Assembly: GCA_022579005.1 (NCBI GenBank)
Contig: MU401571.1
Location: forward strand, 1 to 64,000
Source: Poronia punctata
Taxonomy: Eukaryota; Ascomycota; Sordariomycetes; Xylariales; Xylariaceae
Direction of reading: 5' to 3'
Length of the DNA: 64,000 nt
Both the position numbers and the translations under genes were made by a program. The notes beneath the pieces are model-generated. The model was not told where the DNA came from and did not search any database. It saw nothing but the letters and a program-made list of their open reading frames with translations. Below are positions 37,223-48,010 of this stretch, piece by piece; positions within the stretch are counted from its first letter, which is position 1; each line of letters begins with the position of its first letter.

Positions 37223-38067
37223 ATGAAGTCATCCACCATCTACCTCGCGGCATCGATCGCAGCCCCGAGTCTAGTCTCGGCCCACGGGTTCGTCACAGGC
37301 GTCAAAGTAAACAACGGGGCCTGGACAGCGGGCTCGGATCCGGTATGGTATTACTATGCCTCGGGAACCGCGCCCGCCACGGCCGGGTGGGACGCTCTGA
37401 ACCAAGACATCGGCTTCGTGGAGCCGAGTCGGTACGGCACGGCCGACATCGCCTGCCATAAATCCGCCACTGTTGGCAAGAACTTCATCAATGCGAAGGC
37501 CGGGGATACGCTTACTTTCTACTGGAATACTTGGGCCGATTCGCACAAGGGGCCGGCCATTAATTATATTGCGCCTTATGGAAGTATGTTTTTTTTTTTT
37601 TTTTTTTTTTTTCTTTTCTTCCCTTCTTCCTTGCTCCCCCATCTCCCTGTTCTCCCTCTTCTCTTTTTACCTTTTTAATAACAAAAAAAAAAGCATCGGC
37701 AAACAATCTCAAATGGAGCAAAATCAGCCAATCGAGCATCGTGTCGGGAACAACATGGGTGACGGACCAGATGTTCAGCAACAACTTCACCCTGTCCACG
37801 ACGATCCCGCGTAACCTGAAAGCGGGCGACTACGTCATCCGCCACGAGATCATCGCCTTGCACGGGGCGCAGAACGTTGGCGGGGCGCAGAATTACCCGC
37901 AATGTCTCAACCTGCGCGTGTCCGGGTCCGGCTCCGTGAGTCCTACGAACGGTGTCCCCGGCACGAGCCTGTATCAGGCTTCGGAACAGGGCATCGTGTT
38001 TAATTTGTATACGGGATACTCGAGTTATCCTTATCCCGGCCCGGCGCTCTGGACGGCTGCTAATTAG
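37223..38067 (+). CDS. AA9 lytic polysaccharide monooxygenase, secreted
   Basis: Exons 37223-37583 and 37694-38067 give 244 residues. A 20-residue signal peptide (MKSSTIYLAASIAAPSLVSA) ends directly before His21. That histidine becomes the mature N-terminus and half of the copper histidine brace. The second brace histidine is His108 in WADSHKGP. Further AA9 marks are YVIRHEIIALHGAQNVGGAQNYPQC, which holds the axial tyrosine and a disulfide cysteine, and GVPGTSLYQASEQGIVFNLY near the C-terminus, ending in PGPALW. There is no cellulose-binding module. The enzyme should cleave cellulose or related glucans oxidatively outside the cell. The 110-bp intron contains 24 consecutive T residues. The preceding gene is unrelated. 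Confidence 0.95.
37589..37612 (+). repeat. Homopolymer T tract (24 bases) inside the LPMO intron
   Basis: A long T run begins five bases inside the intron (GTATG then T24). A pyrimidine-rich stretch and an A run close to the acceptor follow it. Its length may vary and could affect splicing. Confidence 0.9.
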
Positions 38068-40009
38068 GGGGGGGGGGGGATAAGTTTTGAAAGAAAGGGA
38101 GGAGGGGATAGGGGATGGGTGAGGTGAGGTGAGGTGAGGTAAAAGAGGGGGGGGAAGGACATTTGGGTAGTTAGTTTTGCTTTATATATGCATCTCTTCC
38201 TTTTTATCTCCGTATCATATAGTCAGTCAGCCTATAAGAATTCCAAAACCGAAGAGGTCAAAAGCATCAGGCCCGCCCAAGTGAATACTTCGGACATACT
38301 TTTAAACTCACCTACACGCAACCCGTCACGACCTTTGGTTTGTTTATATATTCCGAATGTCTTTATCTAAGACGCCCGACCCGTATATCGCCTCCTCTTA
38401 TTCTTGGCTATGATATGCCCTTAGTACCATAAGTATATACAAGACAAGACAAGACAAGTCATGAACGATGTATATAATTCTTACCTGCGTGTGCCAACCG
38501 AAGGGAGATCAGAAATACAAGATGCCGTCTAACCTACCACGCTATAGTAATTACTTACTTCTTACCTACCTAGGTACTTAACCTATCTCGCAAAAAAACA
38601 TGTACCTACCTACTTCGACATTTCGTGTACAGGTATAATCAATAACATCCTACCTAAACGTAGCACCGCATAACTCGAGTCCATTAGGGTTTTTTGCTGC
38701 CCGACCATTTGGAGTTATTAGTTAGTCCTCCTTTATAGAATACATATCTAGCTTCCCCCTTTTCTAGGTATGCAAGGTCTGTTCCCCCAAGACGACTAGG
38801 TAGGTAAGGTACAGTAGGTATGAATTCCTCGCTCTGTTCCAAAAAAAAAAAAGCGAATATAGGCATAAAATAAGGAGGGGGGGTGAAGAAAATACAGGGT
38901 AGCAGCAATCCAATGTTACTTACTTTACGAGTACTTTATTCTCTTCCCCTCAATGATTACACCCAAGTCCAGTTGGGAATCCCTGGACGTTACATACAAT
39001 GTATCACACCCTAACTTTATTTACCTATATGTACCTATGTAACTTTTACCTACCTGTTGTTTCTTGGTCGGATATTTGACGTGTAACCTGTCGACTTCGC
39101 TAGCACCTGCCTTCTTCCTTCTCCCTTTTTCCCACTTGAGAGGAAAAAAAAAATCATGCATACAGCCCTGTTTTTTTTTCCCCTCCCCTCCTTCTTTTGC
39201 CGTAGAGATAATGTAAGTAGTTAGGTAGGTGTAGCAGGTAAGTTTAAGCGAGACGACAATGTTACGCTGATGCAGATAGATACTTACTTGTACCTACCTT
39301 AGGTAACTCTTAAAAGATCAGGAAAAAAAAGGGGGACAGGGGGTAGGGGATTGATTAATTGTGCGACCGGATAACGTATCGGAATATTCATTTCTTGGTT
39401 TATTTTGCTTTTTCGGGTAGATAGTTAGGTAGGTATTTATATATAATTTGTCTTGATAGACAATCCGAACCCCCTTTTCTACAGAATTGTAGACAGGGCA
39501 AAGACGGATGTATGTGATGAGCTGTTAAAGATGTGTTTTTTTTACCCCCTTGGTTCTTATTCCATCACCCTCCCTCTATCTACTTTTTGCATATACACGT
39601 GCATTTTTTTTTAAAACGTGTACGAGATGTTAAAGCATGAATGATTATGTGTAAAGCATCATCATATCCGCCTTGTAACAACAGCCCGTCTTTTTGGATG
39701 GTTTCAAATGTCTTACCTACATTACATCTACATACCTTGCCGGATATAGGATGCAAGCCAAGAAAAGCACTTGCATGGAAGACTGGACAAAAATGCTTCC
39801 AGGACTTGGGGAAAATGATGATCTGATGCAGCAGCCCTACGACAAGGAAATATTTCTTGGCCACCGAAGAAAAAAGAGAGGCTGTCTACTTTTGTTAGGT
39901 TTTATCTTTGAATAGTGAAGCTTGTAGGAGGTTATGCTTGTCTATAATACAGATTTCATGTATTATACCTATTCAGCACCGTTCATTATATAATGTCAAC
40001 CTTCCCTCC
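38068..40009. other. Intergenic region downstream of the LPMO gene
   Basis: This region starts with a G run right after the stop codon, followed by GGTGA pentamers near 38119-38140, then ACCTACC/GGTAGGT-type runs and one TACGAGTA octamer (38926). I see no gene. Confidence 0.5.
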
Positions 40010-40680
40010 TTTTTAATTTTTCTTCTTGAAAAGGACCTATAACCTTTTTATTTTAGGACTATTATAGGCTTTATTTTTAAAATTGTTAATAGTAGGTTAG
40101 TTCTAACCTTAAGTGCTTAGTTGTTAAATATATAGCAAACTTAATGCGTTTAATACCTTAATAACAACAATATAATAATGTATACTAGTTAGCACTAAAA
40201 CACTGCAATATAAAGGACTTAAGATTGTTAGCGGCAATATTAAGCACGCACAAAGTTAAAAACAGCGTAAAATAAAACCAACGCAACGCTTATATACTTA
40301 CGCTGCTAACAACATACTACTAGATTTTCCTTACCAAAGTTTTGCTAATAGTTATAAGGCAATAAGCGGCAATAAGCGTAATTTACTTATAGCTATATTT
40401 TTAAAAAAAGTAGACAGGCTATATTTTTATAAAAGTTATGCCTAGGCTTAATAAACCTTTACGCTAACAATAAGGCTAGTTATTTATACTAGGGCCTTTA
40501 ACTTAGGTTAAAGGCGTTAGCAGTGTTGCTTACTACGTTATATACCTTTAAAGAGGTTAGGTTGTTATATAAATATACATTATATATAATAGCCCCTGTT
40601 AACGTTAAAACTATTAATTAATTAATCAATTAATTAATCAATTATTATATAATGTTAGTACTCTACACGTACGTATTGTA
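40010..40680. repeat. Small AT-rich repeat relic
   Basis: About 670 bp with lower GC than its surroundings, many TAA/TAG and few intact codons, resembling the RIP-degraded block at 1-10447. It holds a perfect 9-base hairpin (40494-40502 with 40507-40515) and ends in AATT/AATC tetramer repeats (about 40614-40645). No coding motif is legible. It is probably a decayed transposon fragment. Confidence 0.55.
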
Positions 40681-41844
40681 TTATAAGCTATAGTAAACAG
40701 TTTTTAATACCTATGATGATGAGCAAGTAAGAACACAGGTATACATATAATCTAATAATGTCGATTCCACATTTGTTGTAGTCTACCTAGGCTTTACTCA
40801 AATTTGAGTGCAAAAGGGTAGTACGAGTAGTATGGTATAGACTGTCTACTCCGTCATCTCTCTAATATCTAAGCGACGTACAGTCTAGATAGTCTAGGCC
40901 TATCCTTCTACTATATACCTGTTTAACAGCTCTACTTATTTACTATCTATCTACCATACATATCTTTTCCCCAAACCGGCCTGCGTTCCGGATCCTACTT
41001 TGCTGGCAGCTGAGGGCACTACTGTTTTAATGCTGCAGGTTCTCTCCAATGCATACGGTATTAGGTACTCACGTCCTGAGGACCGTCTCTATACTCTTCT
41101 CAGCTATACTCACTCATACACGTACCTATTTCAAAGCAAACATCAAAGTTATAGGTAATAGCATAAAATGCACAAATCATACCATACAACGCATGTGCTT
41201 CCGGCCAAGTTTGGTGCTCGGGTCCGGTTGGTAGGATCTGGACTAGATCTCTCCGCACTTTCTGCAACCCTGTTTGGGGGGAAATGGAGACGGATGCGTG
41301 ACGACCTCAGCTTTGTTCCTTTACGTACTCGCTTCTTGGTTGTGGGTACCTACCTACCTAACCTAGTTTTTTATCCTCAATACTCTCAAGCAAGCAAGCA
41401 AGCTGAATGAGTGTGCACTGACAATAGCTGGTACGATGACATAGGTAGGATGGATCTCTTTACGAGTACGCATCCCATCCATCTTGCCGGTTGCTGGCGA
41501 GGAACCGCGGCTCTAACCGTGATGGGATCGTCGCGAGTCCCCGCCTAGACCTCTAATGAATCCATACAAATACGTTGAATTATTCCCGTGTGGAATGATC
41601 CCCCCCAGAATACCTACCTACCTTACGCTTCAAGTTGGATACGTACTCCGTAGTCGCGTCGCGTGTTCTCGTAAGGAAGGACCGACAATCGCAATTTCCC
41701 TCTTCATCACTTTGCATATTATCCTTATCTATTCCACGAACTAAGGTATTACTTGTAAGATAAGGTTAGTTGGTCCGTCAGGTTTAGGTATTATACTCTT
41801 TATTACGTCTACCTACCTACTTACTCACCGCCGCAACGACGCAG
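40681..41844. other. Upstream region of the EEP-lectin gene
   Basis: Ordinary composition with TACCTACC-type runs and one TACGAGTA octamer at 41461. It presumably contains the promoter of the gene at 41845. Nothing else is recognised. Confidence 0.45.
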
Positions 41845-43395
41845 ATGCAGATGCAGACGATGAAGAATTCCGTCACAGCCCTGTTGTTGGTCGGCACTTC
41901 TGCGACTGTTGCTGCTGCTGTGACGAGCGGATCCTTTAATGTTTTGAGCATGAATGTCGCCGGACTCCCGGCTTTTCTAAACAACAACGGAGTACCCGGG
42001 GACAAGAAGACCAATTCGGAGCTTATAGGATCCAAGTTGGGTGAATATGCATATGATCTCATCCATCTGCAAGAGGTTGGTTTTTACGGTCCCAACAATC
42101 TTTTCTGTCCATGTCACACCGCCCCCCCTATAAGTTTCCCTCCTTTCCCTATCCCAGGTTGGCGGGATTTTATCAATGCATGGATGGCTAGATGGATGGA
42201 TACATGCATCGCATGCATGCAAGCAATCGAGCTAATGATCTGTTGGTAATTTATTTATTTACCTTAGGACTTCAATTATCATGCCTACGTCTACAAGACG
42301 GATACCCACCCCCACCGCACGTCCACGTCCGGTGGCGTACCGTTCGGGTCCGGGCTAAACACCCTAGCCAATAACAACTGGGTAGATTTCACGCGCGTCA
42401 AGTGGTCCGAGTGCAGCGACGCGTCGGAATTCGACTGTCTCACGCCCAAGGGCTTCACCTTGATGCGGTACGAGATATCCGAAGGCGTATACGTGGACGC
42501 GTACAACGTGCACGCGGACGCCGGGACCGAACCCGGCGATCTGAGAGCCCGCGCGTCCAACATCCGCCAGGTGGCCGAATACATCGACGCCCGGAGCGCG
42601 GGAAACGCCGTGCTCGTCTTCGGCGACACGAATAGTCGCTGGACGCGCGCGGGCGACGTATTAGACGTCTGGACTTCCCCCCCCGCCGGACTCGCGGATA
42701 CATGGGTCGAACTCGTCCGCGACGGCGTCGCGCCTTCTGCTGACGAGACTGACGCGCCCCCTTGCGATAATCCCGCCAGTACGGAGACGTGCGAGACGGT
42801 CGACAAGATCTTCTACCGCGGGAGTCCGCTCGTCGACCTCGTCGCCACGCATTTCGCCTACGAGAGCCCGCGCTTCCTGCAGGCCGACGGCGCGAGCGTC
42901 CTGTCGGACCATAATCCCATAACCGTGAACTTCACCTGGACAGCTGGCGCCTCGTTACGCCAGTCGCCATTCTGGGGCGGACCCCACGGGACCTGGTTCA
43001 GCGACGTGCCGGCTTTAGTCGCTACTTCCTCTCCGCCCAAGGCCACACATATCTCCTTCCGAGGCGCCAGTAGACTCGACGCCGTAAGTATCACCTTGTC
43101 AGACGGGACGACGCTCACGCACGGCGGCACCGGTGGTTCCATCTCGGAGCTCGCTCTTAATAACGATGATGGCGAGACTTGGACGGGTGCCGAGCTTTGC
43201 CGCGGCAAGAAGAAGGGCCATACGCGCAACTTCTACATCAAGGCGACGACTAGTGCGGGTCGCACACTGGAAGCCGGCACGCGGACGGATGACTGTGCTA
43301 CTTTCGAGGCTCCCGCCGGTTGGGCCATCGTGGGCTTCCTCGGCCAGGATGGCGATGAGATGGACCAGCTTGCGTTTGTCTATGCGCCTCAGTAA
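41845..43395 (+). CDS. Secreted endonuclease/exonuclease/phosphatase-fold protein with C-terminal jacalin-like lectin domain
   Basis: Exons 41845-42075 and 42268-43395 give 452 residues. The 192-bp intron has a GTTGGT donor and a CCTTAG acceptor, and the join reads LIHLQEDFNYHAY. The N-terminus is a signal peptide (the third ATG at 41860 opens a cleaner one). The EEP-fold catalytic set is visible: NVAGLP, the metal-binding Glu in HLQE, His159 in NVHADAG, Asp197/Asn199 in GDTNSRW and SDHNP at 290-294. This superfamily includes DNases, sphingomyelinases and inositol phosphatases, so the substrate is uncertain. From about residue 310, WGGPHGTWFSD, ISFRGASRLDAVSITLSDG, HGGTGGS and the final GFLGQDGDEMDQLAF match a jacalin-type carbohydrate-binding domain. 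I infer a secreted hydrolase tethered to glycans. GC content is clearly higher than in the flanks. Confidence 0.87.
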
Positions 43396-46300
43396 GATGG
43401 CTCTTTTGGAATAAAAATACCTACGTATATAGTTAATGTAGTTATGTATACCTATTTATTAGCTGAAGACGTAACTGTATATAGATAGGTATACACGTGA
43501 TATATTTATTGTTTATTTGCTACCCCTGATGAAGAAAATGGTTATGCCGTATTGTATATATATTATTCATCACTTGTATAGAATCCAAACTTCCCATGTC
43601 AGGATAACAAAATCACTAAGAGTCGTGATTCCACCGCCGACTTATAACCATATGTATATATGTACTTGGCTAATTATTACTGCGTACTTCCTTTCAAACC
43701 TACCGTCATTTTTAGATTACCCGTCCCTTTCATGTCGGTAGGTTATTACCGATTACCGACGTCTGGCAGTTTTTTGGAGCTAAAAATAAGAAAAGTGTAG
43801 ACTCTAGAGAGCCCGAGTCATGTGCGTGCATATTATTTGTAAAATAAGGTATTAATTAATTTCAACTCTATTATTACCTACCTATCCCCATATACAAGTA
43901 GTACTTATTTGTGGTTATTATGAGGTAAATTATATTTAATGAAAACCAAGCCGGCCGGCAAAAGACACGGAGGTCTTACGTGCGTAGGTATTTACGAGTA
44001 GAGTAGGTAGCCGTAGGACGGACCTCTTCTTTCCAAGTTGCCAATCCTCGCGTCTTTGCTAACCTACCAGGTAGGTTATATAGACTAATGCAGGTACACA
44101 TCCACGGATATGTACGAGTACCTACACGTACATGCATAAAATATCCCAAGCTGGCAATCTTTATCCGCGAGCGAAAAGGATAGGATGAATACCTGCCTAC
44201 AGACGACTTCTGGTAGAGTGGTCAGGTACGGCAGTTCCTATGTATGTCAAAACGTGCGTCCGCATTAGTGTATGTATATCGTGTCCTTACAAGCATACCA
44301 AAGACTCTTTGGTAAGTAGGTTAGTTAACCCGAAGCTCTGGAGATCAGCGCATTGGTATGCCTATGCATTGTGTAGTTCAAGGGACGACCGATTGGCTGC
44401 GACCGCCTCATGCGACCTTCTTCCTGTCCACCGTTCATCAGAGACAGTAAGTAGCAGGCATAGCTAGCTACATGTAGACTGCAGTAGTCCACACGTAGTT
44501 TTCTTGTACCTGCATGAGTTGTGCTCATACATATGATACGTATATGTAGGTTAGGCACGTGGATATTGGGACTGAAGGCAGATTTTTCCAACATCCATCA
44601 ACCATCGGCTGGGTTCCACGGCGTCTGAGACAGGCACGACAGGGCCCTGAGAATAGATGCTCGTAGCTTGTCACCTACCACGTGTGTTTCATACCAGCCA
44701 AAAGTATCCAACTGTTTCTTTGGTAGCTCGTAAAACCTGTTGTTCCCGAGCAGACAGTGTTAGTTATTTCCAACTTCAACCAACAATGGCCGAGGTTAGG
44801 TTAGATAGTCTCGTCGATCCTTTGTTCTTCTATCGTTCTATCTGTAAGTTTTTCTATTCTTTAAGATTTGCCTTGGTGTTCTTTAGATTGCACTTACACA
44901 TAACTGCTCTTGGCTGGGGCTCGGATCGGGGGAACGGTGCCACCAACAGGACAGTGTTTGGAAAATTCTCACATAGAGAAATGATGCATGGCATTTTTGA
45001 AAATTTGTTGGTTCCTTGTCTAGAGCTGGCCTCCATGCCCGAGCCGTCGGTCCACTTGTCAGATTCCGCGGAGTGAGTAGCCTGGCCTGCCCCCTGCGCC
45101 CGCCACAGAGACGCCTTAGTTTCTTCTTGTCGACCGGGGGATGATCTGGTTTATGGCTCTCGGAGCAGCATGTGTGTTGTGATAGGCTGTCTTCCATGTG
45201 CAATTGTAGTATTGTACGATGCATGGGCTAAACCGGCGCTCTGGATATCTAGATGAGGTCGTCATGGCAATTACGTGTAAGTAAAGGAACCAAAAAAGTG
45301 TCGAGACCGTACCTGTAAATACCCAAGGTACAGATTGCGTAGTGTCCGGCGAGCTAGGTATTCCCTCTACACTGTGATAGGACTACCACAGCAACGGATA
45401 TAAGCTAATCTAGGCTAGAGAGTAGCGGGTTAGCGGTGAGCTCTTCCCTACTGGTACATGTGAAAAAGTAGACAGGTAATGCAATTTTGCACATACTAGG
45501 TACTCGTAATTATGTACGTACGGATGTGGCAGACGGGAAGCCAGGGGTTGGCTTAGGTTAGCTAGTTCCGTGTTTCCCGGGGCAACCCCTGGGCGACATC
45601 CTGCAGTACCCACCTGTTCGCGTTGCTACCAGGTAGCCCTAGCTGTGTGGCTGCCACCTGCCTAGCACCATAGGTTCGGTGGCTAGCATCTCTGACAGGT
45701 CAGGACACCGTGACAGGTCAAGGTGGCTGGGCCCAAAACCCAACTCGCCGGGTCTGAGAATATGCCCTGTAATCTGCACGGAGGAATTTCATCGGCCCCG
45801 CCAACACGAGGGATGGCCGTCTGTCCCTCAGTTCAAGATACCAAGATCCTCCATACTGTATACTAGGCTAGGCACAAACTTTGCAACTTTGGGAGTGGCT
45901 AGGTCGCATACGTGCATGTTACCTGGTTGTGGCAGTCAGTGAGAGTTAAGCTAAGTAGAGTGCAGTAGGTAAGCGCCGGGGAGCCCTTGGGCGTTAGCAA
46001 TGGTGGATAGGGGTTCTCATGGTCTAAGCAGCGATGACACTACACCGTTTATAGGTCATCTGACAATCGTAGGTAAACCGAGATCTGGTGATCTTTACTT
46101 CAAGCCGTCGCTTCCAGACCGCTTCACAAAGTTTTCAGCGACCGCGACGGGGTTTGGGGGAGAAACATAAGCCGGAAGCACCTAAAGCCAGGCTAGACCA
46201 TGCACCTAACAGCTAACCTACCATACTAAAAAGTAGACATGAGGAAAGAATCGTCTAAAAAAGGTAACCCCGCAAAATTATTAGGTATTCTCCAGGCGCC

Positions 46301-47629
46301 AGGTCAGGAAAAGGGCACCGAGACAAGGTGAAAGCCTCGGCGGGCACTTTTCCTCGGTCAGTTGGTTATGTGGTTCACACTGCATTTTGCTGTGACATTG
46401 GGTTGGCGGGATGCTGCTTAAAGCGTGGTAAGATTCGAGGCTCTAGAGATGATCTTCAATTGCTTGCATGAGTGACGTACAATACGAATCCGGAGGTTTG
46501 GATGAACTAAAAGAACACTTGCGCAGGTGCTTAGGGGTATGGACCTCGACACATACACGTGAATGGGCCGACACAGAAGTTGGTCGTGGATGGTTCGGTA
46601 TAATTGAGCCTGTCAGACACCTGGCAATAACAGGCCCCGATCGCTTCGTCTCGGCAGTTGACTTACAGTAGCTTCGCAACCGGGACCACAGGCGGGTCGG
46701 CGAAACTTGCAGGCCCGCGGGATAGAGGAATGAGGCTCCAGTTATCCAGTTTTAGTGCTCACCACTTGTCATCGGCGTCCAGGCAAGGCCCTGTATCTAG
46801 CGATGCATATGCTGTACTAACAAGACGGCCTTTTAACCTGGAAGGCCTGGACCGTTTGTATGACCCGCTGATTCGGCGATGAAGAGACATTGCAATTCCT
46901 TGCAACTGACGGTGTCCTTTCTAGTACGGTGTCAAATAGTTCGGTGGGTCTTGCACCAGGCAAATTGTTGGATAGTTGCTTTCTACCCTCGCCAGAGAAA
47001 GCGTTGTCGAACAGTCGTCGAGATAGGTGACTTTCGTGCCTCTGCTGGTTACCAGCAAAGCAATAACGACGACACTATCGCTAAAAAGACGGCCTAAGCC
47101 GTGCCCGAGCCTAAAATGGTCCACGGCCCGTTACCTGTTCCACGGCACGGCACGAGTGGAGCAAGGCCACTCGGTCAGTTGCACGCTATGAATCTTGTGG
47201 ACGTAGACCTCCGGCTTGCCTGTGAGCACCAGATTTCGCTGTCGTCCGACTAAGATTCTTGATATCACAATGAGAAAATATTTTGTGTACATGTAGATGG
47301 ATAAGATCGCTTAGGAATTTTATTAGGTAGGAGAAGTTCGGATGACATTCAGGTGGGGAAAAGGGAGAGAGTTAAGCGCTAGTTTCCTCACGCGGGGTTT
47401 CAATGATGGGAAGGCGCCACTGCAAAAATTTTCTTTCTTTCTACAAAGTTCCACGATCAGCGGATTGGTCTTTCTGGAGGACGTCACTGTTAGCCTTCCA
47501 CTTTTTATCACTTAAACCTAAGCTGTCGGTGCAGTCAGGTTATAGTATGGAATGGAATGGAATGGAATAGAATTGTTTAACGTCGTCGCAGAGGCAAAGC
47601 CTACTCGCACCTCTTTAGGGGTATTTGAC
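43396..47629. other. Gene-poor region, part 1
   Basis: About 4.2 kb with no supported gene. It contains GTAGGTA-type runs and TACGAGTA-type octamers at 43993, 44113 and 45501, plus an (ATGGA)4 repeat near 47548. A 67-codon ORF at 46468-46671 has no recognisable domain. An ATG in good context at 44788 followed by a GTAAGT is noted, but it leads to a stop soon after any plausible splice. Confidence 0.45.
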
Positions 47630-48010
47630 GTAGTAAGCTTCTATATACAATGTATAAATCCCGAGATACTATCTTTGTGCTTTAAAAGCTTATTATATTG
47701 TTACCTTTTAACCTTATATGCAGCCTTATAAGTGTTGTATTTATTGAGCAATATGCAAGTATATATGCATACATATTGCATTATTCGGTTCCCTTTAACC
47801 TTCTTGTTTTCGCTTTGTATTTTAGGTTCTTTTAGCAAGGAAATTTGCTAGCAAGCAAATAGCGTAGATAGCGTAGTCTTTTTAATTAGCGGGCGCGTAG
47901 GTCTTCGTTAGCAAGTTACTTAAGCCTTTAAACGTAGCAAGTATTTGGTATTAAGGTATCGGGGTTGTTATAGCTATAACGAGGTCGTCACCTACCTAAG
48001 TTTTTAACAT
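47630..48010. repeat. Second small AT-rich relic
   Basis: About 380 bp of lower-GC sequence with many TAA/TAG and short inverted repeats (for example ATTTGCT and AGCAAAT around 47843-47860). Composition contrasts with both flanks. It is probably a decayed repeat, but no family is legible. Confidence 0.45.

Noticed and set aside
44788..44890. ATG in good context followed by a GTAAGT donor
   Set aside because: Any plausible 42-bp splice to the next AG leads quickly to a stop, and no protein family is recognisable.
46468..46671. 67-codon ORF beginning MSDVQYESGGLDEL
   Set aside because: Reads like a possible protein but is short, isolated and without homology I recognise. Not enough to call a gene.
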